Source: JAEUJZ01 sp964460115 (lineage in GTDB: Bacteria; Myxococcota_A; Polyangia; Palsa-1104; JAEUJZ01). From it: a stretch of 64,000 nt of DNA. The notes under the pieces were generated by a model that saw nothing but the letters and a program-made list of their open reading frames with translations, was not told the origin of the DNA and searched no databases. Of the stretch, positions 9,218 through 17,694 are shown one piece after another (the first letter of the stretch is position 1; each line of letters begins with the position of its first letter). The DNA is taken from contig CAYWPR010000015.1 in NCBI GenBank assembly GCA_964460115.1, forward strand, positions 1 through 64,000, written 5' to 3'. The position numbers and the translations under genes are program-made.

Positions 9218-10246
9218 ATGCCCATGCCATGTTCTGCGCATATTCTGACGGTTCCAAGGGCGATGCTCTTTTTCATGCTGACCTTGGGGCTTTTTTGCCC
9301 GCGCGCGTTTTCGGCGGAGTCTGCGTCGAGCAGTCGCAAAAACGAGCCAGATCCGCAGGAGCGTGCTCGGACCTTGTTCAAAGAGGCGGCCGAGCTGCGC
9401 AAAGCCGGCAAAGCGCGCAAAGCGCTTGGCAAATTGGACGAAGCTTATAAGGTTCTGCCGACGCCGACCCTTTTGTGGCCCATCGCCGAGCTGCACGCCC
9501 AGCTTGGCCAGCCGGTCGAGGGCTTACAAGCTTTGCGGCGCTACCGGCAAGAGATGGCACCGGCGGATATGGAACCCGGTCAGCAGCAAAGCGATGCCGC
9601 CAAGCTCGAAGAGAAGTTGCGCGCGCAATTGGCTTATTTGCAACTCGAGGCTAACCAAGGCGCCACCATCTCGATCGATGACAAAGAAATCGGCCGAGCG
9701 CCGCTCGGCGAAAAAGTGCCGGTTAACCCCGGCAGCCACCGCCTAAGCGCCACCGACAAAAACGGCACGGCCGAGGTCACCGTCGAAGTACGCACCGGAC
9801 AGGAAAAAATGGTGCCGCTAAATGATGTAAGTGCAATGCACCGCGGCTATTTTCCGCATCCGCTGACCTGGGCGGCGATTGGCGTCACCAGCGCATTTTT
9901 GCTGACGGCCACCATCGTCGGAGGCATCGCCATTGCCGAGACCCGATCGCTAAATGATCGCTGCGTCCAGCACGTGTGTACCGGCGGCACCAATCAGGAC
10001 ATCTTGGCGATCAATAGCGACATCAATGCCCAAAAAGCCCATGTTACCGCCGCCAGTGCCATTCTGGGCGTGACCTCCGTTCTGGCAGTGGGCACCGCCG
10101 TGCTGATCGTTATTGATTCCCAGCGGCAGAAGTCGGGTCGCAAGCTTTTTTCTTCCCTGGAGGCTCGTTCGCGCTTTCATCTGACCGACCCGGTGCTCAC
10201 GCTAAGTGACCAAAGTGCCGGATTCGCGCTGGGAGGGCGATTCTGA
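9218..10246 (+). CDS. TPR/PEGA-like membrane protein
   Basis: 342 residues from ATG 9218; an internal ATG at 9263 would leave a tidier signal peptide (hydrophobic run ending PRAFSAE) and may be the true start. After the signal comes a charged helical region resembling one or two TPR helices (about 50-110), then a PEGA-like beta domain (about 145-205, with the GATISIDDKEIGRAPL pattern) and two hydrophobic segments (about 225-245 and 278-298) separated by a Cys-containing loop. PEGA/TPR proteins of this layout are common next to Ser/Thr kinases in Myxococcota. The kinase gene follows at once, so a shared envelope-signalling role is plausible. TAAGAT at 9183-9188 may be a -10. Confidence 0.65.
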   Translation: MPMPCSAHILTVPRAMLFFMLTLGLFCPRAFSAESASSSRKNEPDPQERARTLFKEAAELRKAGKARKALGKLDEAYKVLPTPTLLWPIAELHAQLGQPVEGLQALRRYRQEMAPADMEPGQQQSDAAKLEEKLRAQLAYLQLEANQGATISIDDKEIGRAPLGEKVPVNPGSHRLSATDKNGTAEVTVEVRTGQEKMVPLNDVSAMHRGYFPHPLTWAAIGVTSAFLLTATIVGGIAIAETRSLNDRCVQHVCTGGTNQDILAINSDINAQKAHVTAASAILGVTSVLAVGTAVLIVIDSQRQKSGRKLFSSLEARSRFHLTDPVLTLSDQSAGFALGGRF

Positions 10247-10284
10247 GCCCCGATAAGCGAGATAGCGTCATCACCGAAGACGGG

Positions 10285-11727
10285 TTGATCGGCACCACCA
10301 TCGACAACCGCTATCTGGTCGAAAAACGCTTGGGCGAGGGCGGGATGGGCGTGGTGTTTCGCGCCCGCCACGTCATCCTCAACAAATCCGTCGCCGTCAA
10401 GATTCTGCGCAAAGCGCACGATGAGGCGGCCTGGAAACGCTTTGTGCAGGAGGCGCAGACCGCTTCCTCGGTAAATCACTTCAACGTCGTCGGCATCAGC
10501 GATTTCGGGGTCATCGGCGGCCATGCCTACTTGGTCATGGAGCTGATGGAAGGACAGACCCTTACCGATATCGTAAATGCCGGGCCTTGCGACCCCCTGC
10601 GCGTCTGCCGCATCGGTGCGCAGATCGCTCGCGGGCTGCAAGCCGTGCATGACAAAGGGGTGGTTCATCGCGACCTGAAACCGGACAATATTTTTTTGGT
10701 CGAACGCGAAGGCAAAATCGATGTGGTCAAAATCGTCGACTTCGGCTTGGCCAAAAGCGAGGCTGGACAGCGCCTGACCCAAGACGGCACGGTCGTGGGT
10801 ACGGCCGAGTATATTTCCCCCGAACAAGTGACCGGGCAGGACACGGACGCGCGCAGCGATCAGTACTCGCTTGGCTGCATTCTTTACGAAATGCTCACCT
10901 CGCAACTTCCGTTCGAAGGGGAATCGACGGCCACTCTGATTTACAAGCACGTGTACAAAAATCCGGTCACGCCGCGCAAAGTGCGGCCGGAGATGAGCAT
11001 TCCATCGACGCTGGAATCGGTCGTGCTGAAATGCATGGCCAAAAAGCCGCAGGACCGCTTTCCGACCATGGCCGCGGTCGAGCAGGCGCTGCTTCTAGAA
11101 GAACAAGCCCTGGCGCACAAAACCACAAGTGGCGTAGAAGCCCTGATGATTTCGCGCCGCTACGCCATCGGCACCTTGCCCTGGCAGCGCTGGGCCGCGC
11201 TTGGGACGGCTGGGCTTTTGCTTTTGATCCTGGCGATCTGGCTTTTGGGACGCAAGTCACCCGCGCAAAACGATTCGCATAAGCCTCCCGATCGCCCGGC
11301 AGTTTTGGATATGACCCCGCGCCCGACGCCCGATCTGCAAAAATCCGGGGTCTCGCCGAATAGCGGCCTAGGCACAAACGCCGCCTTGAACAAAACGCCA
11401 CTGCCTCCGCCCGAAGAAGACGGCGAGGATCCAAATGGCAAGCCGAGCAAATCGGAATTGGTGAAGGAACCTTCGAGCCGCCCGATTAAAAACTCACCCC
11501 GCAGTACCATGGCTGTACGCCTGACCATCGAGCCGGCAGCGGTCAGCACTCAAGTGGCATGCAAGAGCCGCCGCATCACCTGCCGCGGCGGCTGTCAGCT
11601 TCAGGTGTCCGAGGGAACGTCTTGTTCCATAAGCGCCCCCGGCTACGTCACAAAAGATGTGCGCTTTGGTCGCGGCAAGTCCACCCTGCATGTTCGCCTG
11701 TCTCCGGTAAAACTTAAACTCCATTAA
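10285..11727 (+). CDS. Transmembrane Ser/Thr protein kinase
   Basis: 480 residues from TTG 10285. The family N-terminus (GTTIDNRYLVEKRLGEGGMG) is present with this start. In-frame rare codons further up (ATT 10240, CTG 10243) sit behind GGGAGG at 10231-10236, so the real start could overlap the previous gene. The kinase domain is complete: GEGGMG (17-22), VAVK (Lys39), HRDLKPDN (128-135), DFG (152-154) and SPEQ (178-181). One transmembrane helix (about 303-322) leads to a Pro-rich outer linker and a C-terminal PEGA-like domain with several cysteines. It should phosphorylate Ser/Thr in the cytoplasm in response to an outside signal. Neighbours are a PEGA-like protein and an exported CHAT protein. 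Confidence 0.93.
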   Translation: MIGTTIDNRYLVEKRLGEGGMGVVFRARHVILNKSVAVKILRKAHDEAAWKRFVQEAQTASSVNHFNVVGISDFGVIGGHAYLVMELMEGQTLTDIVNAGPCDPLRVCRIGAQIARGLQAVHDKGVVHRDLKPDNIFLVEREGKIDVVKIVDFGLAKSEAGQRLTQDGTVVGTAEYISPEQVTGQDTDARSDQYSLGCILYEMLTSQLPFEGESTATLIYKHVYKNPVTPRKVRPEMSIPSTLESVVLKCMAKKPQDRFPTMAAVEQALLLEEQALAHKTTSGVEALMISRRYAIGTLPWQRWAALGTAGLLLLILAIWLLGRKSPAQNDSHKPPDRPAVLDMTPRPTPDLQKSGVSPNSGLGTNAALNKTPLPPPEEDGEDPNGKPSKSELVKEPSSRPIKNSPRSTMAVRLTIEPAAVSTQVACKSRRITCRGGCQLQVSEGTSCSISAPGYVTKDVRFGRGKSTLHVRLSPVKLKLH

Positions 11728-11760
11728 TTGATTCCTTTTTCGACTGCGCGGCGCGCGGAT

Positions 11761-11789
11761 TTGTATCAATTTCCTTCCGTCCGTAAGAT
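11761..11789 (+). promoter_or_regulatory. Promoter of the TPR-CHAT gene
   Basis: TTGTAT (11761-11766), a 17-base spacer and TAAGAT (11784-11789) form a good sigma-70-type promoter. The ATG at 11795 is only six bases past the -10, so the start point would fall on the start codon, giving a leaderless mRNA. No Shine-Dalgarno is present. Confidence 0.5.
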
Positions 11790-11794
11790 GTCCT

Positions 11795-14700
11795 ATGCAC
11801 TGGCTTGTCATTGCTTGTTTGGTTTTTGTTTCCGTCTCCGTTTCGGCGACAGCAAAGGCGCAGCTTTCGCTGCCGCAGCCGTCTGATCCCGCGGCGCTGA
11901 AGGAAGCTTATCGGCTGTATCAGGAATCGCTTCCGCTTCTGACTACGGATGCGTTTGGCGCACTCAAACGCATGCAGCGCGCCGTCGCCTTGGCCGAAAA
12001 AACCTACGCCGCAGAGGATTTGCATCTAGCGTCCTATTATGAAGAGCTCGCCCGCACCTACGTCGCAATGGGCAACTCGGCCATGCAGAAGCGCTACCTA
12101 GAGCGCGCCATCGCTCTGCGCGAAAAGGCGCCTTTCGGCGGCGCTAGCACCAAGTATGGTTCAAGTCCGGAACAGCTCATTGGCAACGACCTGATGCAAC
12201 TGGCCATGATTTATTCCACTCGGTCTGATTTTGCGCAGTCCGAACCACTATTTCGTCGCGCGCTTGAATTCTATGAAAAGGCTTTTGGTCAGACGAGTCT
12301 GCAATACGCCAATTTGCTAATCGTGCAGGCGGCGTCCTTTAGCTCACAAAGGGACTATCCCAGGGCCCAGCAGCTTATCGAACGGTCCCTTGCCATCTAC
12401 GAAAAGCTGCCCAATGGCAATCCCGTGATGCTGCTAAGTCCTTTGTCGCAGTTGGCCTATGTTTGCCAGCAGCGCGGCAATTATACGGCGGCGGAAACGC
12501 ATATGAAGCGAATCATTCGCCTCATCGAAAGCGATCCCCATCTTTCCAATGGTCCGGGAGCCGGCTCGATTGCTCTGCATTACGACGAGCTCGCCAAGAT
12601 TTACACGGCGCAGGGCCGTTCTTTAGAAGTCGCCGCGCTTTATAAAAAGTCCGAAGCCATTCTTCTTTCAGCGCTGCAAAACGCCGAGCAGAATGCGCAA
12701 AGCAATCCAAACTTCGGCAACGCGATGATTGCCGCGAACCTGAGTTATTTGCAAATGCACTACCAGCAACGCGGCATGCTGGAAAAACAGCAGAGCATCC
12801 TCGAACGCCATGTTGAGCTATTTCGCAAGCAATTTGGTCCGGAACATCGCGCCACAAGTGGCCAAGAACAATTGCTGGGCATGCTTTTGCTGCAGCGCGG
12901 CGATTTGCAGCGGGCCCGTCCCCTGTTGCAGCATGCCCATCAAGTCGAGCTGAAGGCCGTCGGTCGCGATTTGGCCATTGGCGCGATTCTGCCGCTGGCC
13001 GAAGTCGAGCATGCCCTTGGCCACTATGCCGAAGCGCTGCGAATGACCGGCGAAGCGCGTACCGGCTTTACCCATCGCCTTGGTCTCACGCATCCCATTC
13101 TGTCGATTCTGCGGCTGCGCGAAGCGCGCCTGCAGGTGGCGCTGGAGCAGATTCCGCAAGCCTTGGCGACGCTACACACCACCATCGAAAATACCGAACC
13201 GATACTCAAGCTGCTTTTGTCGAGCGGCACCGAGCAGGACAAGCGCCGCATCCTCGCCGGAGTTGCCAGCCAAGTACATACCGCCGTCGATTTGCACGTC
13301 CGCCACGCGCCGAGTGATGCCGAGGCCATGAACCTGGCGTTTACCTCTGTGCTGCGGCGCAAAGGACGCGCCATTGACGCTTTTAGCGACAGCCTGTCGG
13401 CGCTGCAAAAACGCCTGACGGCCACTAGCAAAACCAAGCTGGAACAGCTTTCCGCCGCCCGCGCCATGTTGTCTAAGCTAGTGCTGCACAGTCCGCAGGA
13501 TCCGCCGCCAGAGTACGCGCAGCAGATCGCGGAATTAGAAGAAACCATTCGCCGCCTGGAAGAGGAACTTTTTACCGAAAGTCCAGAAATCAAACTACAA
13601 AGCCAGGTGGTGACCGCGGACGCGGTACGCGCCGCCTTGCCCGCGGACAGCGCCCTCGTCGAGATATTCGCCTACCAGCCCGACGATCCGCGCCAGCCAA
13701 AGACCAGTGACGATGCGAACAAACGGCGCTATGTCGCGTATGTACAAACGGCCAAAGGCAGTCTGCACTTTTACGAACTCGGCGCGACCAGCGATATCGA
13801 TCAGCAAATCAAGCAACTGCGCGAAGCCCTGATTTCGGCGAGTCGTTTGGATGTCAAAGCGCTTGGGCGCGCGCTTTACGAAAAAGTCCTGCAGCCTTTG
13901 CGCCCGTACTTTGGCGACGCCAAACATCTGTTTTTATCGCCCGACGGCGCTTTGAATCTCGTGCCATTTGGGGCGCTCGTTGGCGAAGACGGACAGTATC
14001 TGATACAGCGCTATAACTTTACGTACTTAAGCTCTGGACGCGATTTGATTCGGCTGCGCGCGCAGCTCCAAAATCGCGACAAAACCGTCATCATTGCCAA
14101 TCCGACCTTTGGCGAACCGCTCAGCGGCCAAAAGCAAGAGGAAGCGCAAAGCGGTCCCGTCTCTCGCGGCCGCCGTTCTTCTGCCCTGAAGCTAAGCACC
14201 AATTGGCAGCAATTGCCGGCGACCTCAGAAGAAGCCAAGACCGTGGCCGAGCTACTCGGCGATGCCGAGGTCCTATCGGGTCCAAAAGCCACCGAAAGCA
14301 CGCTGAAGCGCCTAAGCGGTCCACGGGTTCTGCATGTGGCGACGCACGGCTTTTTTCTACCAAGCGAGAAAGAGGATTCCGCAAAGGAAGATTCCGCAAG
14401 GGAAAATCCGCTGCTGCGCTCCGGACTGATTTTGGCGGGGGCCAATCAGCGCGAAAGCGGTCTCGAAGATGGCGTGCTGACTGCACTTGAAGCCAGCGGG
14501 CTAGACTTGGGAGGCACTCAGCTTGTGGTTCTGTCGGCCTGCGAAACCGGTCTCGGACAAATCCAAAGCGGCGACGGAGTCTATGGCCTGCGCCGAGCTT
14601 TGGTCATGGCCGGGGCCGAAACCCAAATCATGAGCCTGTGGCAAGTCGATGACAACGCCACCCGCGATCTGATGATTGGCTTTTATCGGCGCCTGCGTCA

Positions 14701-14863
14701 GGGCAAAGGCCGCTCTGAGGCTCTGCGCCAGGCGCAGCTCAAGCTTCTAGAATCTTCCGAAACGCAGCATCCTTTTTACTGGGCCAGCTTCATTCCCGCC
14801 GGAGATTGGCAGCCGATGCGCGAAACTCCCGCTCCATCGCCAAGCCCCGCCGCAACTCCTTAG
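11795..14863 (+). CDS. Exported TPR-CHAT protein (caspase-like protease)
   Basis: 1022 residues. The Sec signal peptide (hydrophobic 4-17, cleavage near TAKA-Q) indicates export. Residues about 30-500 are TPR-type helical pairs (repeated YEELARTYVAMGN, ALEFYEKAFGQ-like units); a coiled region follows at about 540-600, then a CHAT domain at about 690-1005. The catalytic pair is visible as His851 in HVATHGF and Cys916 in LSACETG, and the family tail YWASFIPAGDW is intact. CHAT is a clan CD cysteine-peptidase fold related to separase and caspases; activation is usually through the attached repeats. Export to the periplasm or surface is the notable feature. It follows a membrane Ser/Thr kinase and its 3' end overlaps the opposing exporter gene by four bases. 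Confidence 0.92.
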   Translation: MHWLVIACLVFVSVSVSATAKAQLSLPQPSDPAALKEAYRLYQESLPLLTTDAFGALKRMQRAVALAEKTYAAEDLHLASYYEELARTYVAMGNSAMQKRYLERAIALREKAPFGGASTKYGSSPEQLIGNDLMQLAMIYSTRSDFAQSEPLFRRALEFYEKAFGQTSLQYANLLIVQAASFSSQRDYPRAQQLIERSLAIYEKLPNGNPVMLLSPLSQLAYVCQQRGNYTAAETHMKRIIRLIESDPHLSNGPGAGSIALHYDELAKIYTAQGRSLEVAALYKKSEAILLSALQNAEQNAQSNPNFGNAMIAANLSYLQMHYQQRGMLEKQQSILERHVELFRKQFGPEHRATSGQEQLLGMLLLQRGDLQRARPLLQHAHQVELKAVGRDLAIGAILPLAEVEHALGHYAEALRMTGEARTGFTHRLGLTHPILSILRLREARLQVALEQIPQALATLHTTIENTEPILKLLLSSGTEQDKRRILAGVASQVHTAVDLHVRHAPSDAEAMNLAFTSVLRRKGRAIDAFSDSLSALQKRLTATSKTKLEQLSAARAMLSKLVLHSPQDPPPEYAQQIAELEETIRRLEEELFTESPEIKLQSQVVTADAVRAALPADSALVEIFAYQPDDPRQPKTSDDANKRRYVAYVQTAKGSLHFYELGATSDIDQQIKQLREALISASRLDVKALGRALYEKVLQPLRPYFGDAKHLFLSPDGALNLVPFGALVGEDGQYLIQRYNFTYLSSGRDLIRLRAQLQNRDKTVIIANPTFGEPLSGQKQEEAQSGPVSRGRRSSALKLSTNWQQLPATSEEAKTVAELLGDAEVLSGPKATESTLKRLSGPRVLHVATHGFFLPSEKEDSAKEDSARENPLLRSGLILAGANQRESGLEDGVLTALEASGLDLGGTQLVVLSACETGLGQIQSGDGVYGLRRALVMAGAETQIMSLWQVDDNATRDLMIGFYRRLRQGKGRSEALRQAQLKLLESSETQHPFYWASFIPAGDWQPMRETPAPSPSPAATP

Positions 14864-17460
14864 GACTTGGATGGGGGCCACAGTAGCTGCAAAAGGGCCG
14901 GCAGCACCAAATATGCGGCGCACAAGCACAAAAGCACCGCCAGCGCGCCCGACAAGCCCAAAAGCCGCAGCCCGACAAAGTGCGCCGGCAATAGACCGGC
15001 AAAACCTGCTCCGGTGGCTAGCGTGGTCAGCACGATGGCCCGTCCGGTGGTGCGTAGTACTGCCGCCGGATCGCGCTTTTCCGGCGGCGTCGCTTCGTGC
15101 CGATGGACCAAAAAGATGTGATCATCGATGCCATAGCCAATGCACAGCGGCACCGCCAGCAAATTGTAAAGATTTAGCGGAATGTGCAGCAAAGCATGTG
15201 CAGCCGCAAACAGCACCCAGGCCCCGGACAAGGGAATGAATACCGCCAAAAACGGCCGCCAGCGCCGGTAATATAGCAAAAGGATGCTGGTTACTGCCAA
15301 TAGCGAGGCCAAGGTGACGCGCAGCAAATCGGTTTCCAGCAAGCTGCGCAGTTCTTCTTCAAGCAGTGGCAAGCCGGTCAGCATGCCGCCGGTCGGGCCA
15401 GATGCAAAACGGCGCAGCGCCGTCAGCGTCATTTGCAGATTTTTGTCGGCGGGCGCAAAAAGATACAGCGCCAAAAAGCGTCCCGCCTCGTTATCGGCCA
15501 CATGGCTGCGCACCAAAAATCCTAATTCGGTGTGCAAAAGACCGTCCAGGGTCAAAGCCGGCAATTGCTTGGTATCGGTGCGCAACTGCTGCAAAAATCC
15601 CTGAAAGGGCTCGGCAGCAAACCCCGCAGATAAAAGGGCTTGCTGCAGGTTTTGAGCGGCCGCTGGAACCCCTTGCGCAAAAAGCAGCTTTTGCAGCCGC
15701 GCGCGCCGCGCTTCTTGCGTGGTCTCGGACGGCACCAGCGTGGAAATCGCTTCATAGCCGCGCAAAAGTCCGGCTTGGCGCAGGCGCTCGGCTTCCGCTT
15801 GCCAAGCATCGCCGCGCAAAAGCGCCCGTTCTTTATCGCTGTCCTCGATGAGGGCGACCAAAAAACGCTGCTTTTCGCCAAAGCGGCGGGCGATCTCGGC
15901 TTGGGCCAGCGCCGGCGGCATATCGCCTGGCTCTAGCGCAAACAGCCGCTCGCTGAACTGCAGATGTCCGACCCAAGGCAGCGCGCACAAAAGCAAAATC
16001 CCCGCCAAAAACAGCACCCGCCAAGGCGCGCGGGCACTGCGCCGTCCCAGCGCTTCCAGCCAGCTAGATTTGGACCGCGCCGCAGAAACTTTTTCCGGCC
16101 GATGCCAATAACGCACCGGCAAAATCAGCAAAAGCGCGGGAAACACCGTCAGCATGGCCAAGCAGTTCAAAACAAGCCCTAGACCCGCCAAAATGCCGAG
16201 CTGATTTAAGCCTTTGTAGTCGCTGAGCCCGCACGCCAAAAACACCGCGGCCGGCCCAAGCGTGGCGATAAGCGCCGGTCCTGCCAAAAGGCAGACGGTC
16301 CGCGTCACCGTCTGCCGGACCGCCGCCGGAGCCAGATCCTCGGCGCATTGCAAAAGCTCTTCGCGCAAGCGGTTGTAAATCTGAATCGGCAGGTCGATGC
16401 CGATGGCCACCAAAATGCTGGCGAAAGCCATCGACACGCCACTTAGTCGATGAAAAAAAAACGCCGCCCCGAGCGCTGTCCATAGTCCAGCCAGGCCGAG
16501 CGGCAAAAACACCACCGGCAGAATACGCAGCGAGCGAAAAAACAGTCCGAATAGCAGCAACACGGCGCCGACCGAAAGGACCGTCGAAATCGTCATGTCC
16601 TGTTCCAGCCAGCGCCGATAATGCGGCGGAAAAGCATAACTGCCGGTAAACGCCACCTTGGGACGCGGTCCGTCTTGAAACGAGGTCGTCTGCAAGTCTC
16701 GGCCAAGCGGCCCGAGCCGCCGCAAAAACCGCGCGCCAAGCGATACATCGGGGCGCGTCGCAAGCTCTCCACCCAGTTCGACCGCCAAACGGCTGGCGTC
16801 GGCCAAAAGCCGCTCGGCGCGCTGCCATTTTAGCGGTTCGAAGCTCGGTCTTACTTTAAGAAGCAGCGCCGAACCGTCTGCAGTGCGAAAATAACCACTG
16901 TGTGTATCCACGGGCAGTCCGTTTGCCGCCGACAGCCTTTGGCCAAGCAGGGGCACAAGCTCCAGAGGATCGGCGGTATAAAGCGGAGCCAGGGCGCTGC
17001 CGCCCGGGGCCAAAAACAGCGCGCGCAGACGCTCGGCGCGGGTGCGCAGCGCCTCGGGCTCTAGCCGCTTGGCCAGCTCGTCGAGGTCGCTTTCGGAAAG
17101 CAGCAAAAGCAGATGATCGCGCAAGTACGTCAAAGAGCCGGCGCCAATGCGATATGTAACCTGCTGAACATCAGGAAGTTTTTGCAGCGCGGCGGCATAG
17201 GCTTCGGCAAAATCGACGAGCTTTTGCGCATCGCTGCCCGTCAAGAGCACTATAAGTTCCTGCCCAGCGCCGAGGCTCCGATTAAATGTCGCAAAGGTCT
17301 GCGCCGCCGGCGACGAGCGCGGGAGCAAATCCACAAGATCCCCCTGCAAATCGAGCCGGCGCAAAAGCGGCAAAAGCAGCACCGTCAAAAACAGCATGCC
17401 GGCAAAAAGCGCGCGCGGCCGCCCAAGCAAACGATGGAGCAAACAAGAAAGCAGGGTCAT
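14860..17460 (-). CDS. RND-superfamily (MMPL-type) exporter
   Basis: 866 residues; the ATG at 17460 is preceded by AAGAGG. The architecture is that of RND/MMPL exporters: a first transmembrane helix (about 15-33), a large outer domain, a block of five to six helices with the GIDLPIQIYNR motif, then a second outer domain and a second helix block with GYGIDDHIFLVHRH. The paired G-I-D motifs are those of the proton-relay helices. Members of the MMPL branch export lipids, hopanoids or other hydrophobic compounds. I see no adaptor or outer-membrane channel gene beside it, so the substrate is open. It converges on the CHAT gene and diverges from the transporter-HEAT gene. Confidence 0.88.
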   Translation of the reverse strand: MTLLSCLLHRLLGRPRALFAGMLFLTVLLLPLLRRLDLQGDLVDLLPRSSPAAQTFATFNRSLGAGQELIVLLTGSDAQKLVDFAEAYAAALQKLPDVQQVTYRIGAGSLTYLRDHLLLLLSESDLDELAKRLEPEALRTRAERLRALFLAPGGSALAPLYTADPLELVPLLGQRLSAANGLPVDTHSGYFRTADGSALLLKVRPSFEPLKWQRAERLLADASRLAVELGGELATRPDVSLGARFLRRLGPLGRDLQTTSFQDGPRPKVAFTGSYAFPPHYRRWLEQDMTISTVLSVGAVLLLFGLFFRSLRILPVVFLPLGLAGLWTALGAAFFFHRLSGVSMAFASILVAIGIDLPIQIYNRLREELLQCAEDLAPAAVRQTVTRTVCLLAGPALIATLGPAAVFLACGLSDYKGLNQLGILAGLGLVLNCLAMLTVFPALLLILPVRYWHRPEKVSAARSKSSWLEALGRRSARAPWRVLFLAGILLLCALPWVGHLQFSERLFALEPGDMPPALAQAEIARRFGEKQRFLVALIEDSDKERALLRGDAWQAEAERLRQAGLLRGYEAISTLVPSETTQEARRARLQKLLFAQGVPAAAQNLQQALLSAGFAAEPFQGFLQQLRTDTKQLPALTLDGLLHTELGFLVRSHVADNEAGRFLALYLFAPADKNLQMTLTALRRFASGPTGGMLTGLPLLEEELRSLLETDLLRVTLASLLAVTSILLLYYRRWRPFLAVFIPLSGAWVLFAAAHALLHIPLNLYNLLAVPLCIGYGIDDHIFLVHRHEATPPEKRDPAAVLRTTGRAIVLTTLATGAGFAGLLPAHFVGLRLLGLSGALAVLLCLCAAYLVLPALLQLLWPPSKS

Positions 17461-17513
17461 GTCGCCTCTTCTTAGCAGATCTCGCTGGGCTTTCTTTTAT
17501 TCCCCATGAACGG

Positions 17514-17519
17514 TACAAT
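17514..17519 (+). promoter_or_regulatory. Putative -10 (TACAAT) with a 170-base structured leader
   Basis: TACAAT lies in the 234-base gap between divergent genes (17461-17694). The leader it would produce contains a small perfect hairpin (CTCCC, five-base loop, GGGAG, around 17561-17575) and a longer possible stem from CCGAC to GTCGG around 17598-17633. No known riboswitch consensus was recognised. Confidence 0.3.
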
Positions 17520-17694
17520 CGCTTTGGTATCGGATGATCACGTTTCTTCGGGCAGTTAGACTCCCGATGTGGGAGACCCGTAGCACTTCCGGCACCCCGA
17601 CCTCACGGCGGATATCTCTCCCGAGAAGTCGGCCCCTTTTACCGTTGATGCTAACGCAACGCGGGCATCGGCTTTCTCTGCCCTTAACAAGCGC

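Noticed and set aside
15284..16833. Several long open frames on the plus strand opposite the RND exporter
   Set aside because: They are shadows of the exporter gene: Arg/Ala/Pro/Ser-rich, without domains or ribosome-binding sites, as expected in G+C-rich DNA.
17461..17694. Riboswitch in the leader of the transporter-HEAT-cNMP gene
   Set aside because: Only short hairpins are seen, and I recognised no conserved riboswitch core. Kept as a weak leader structure.
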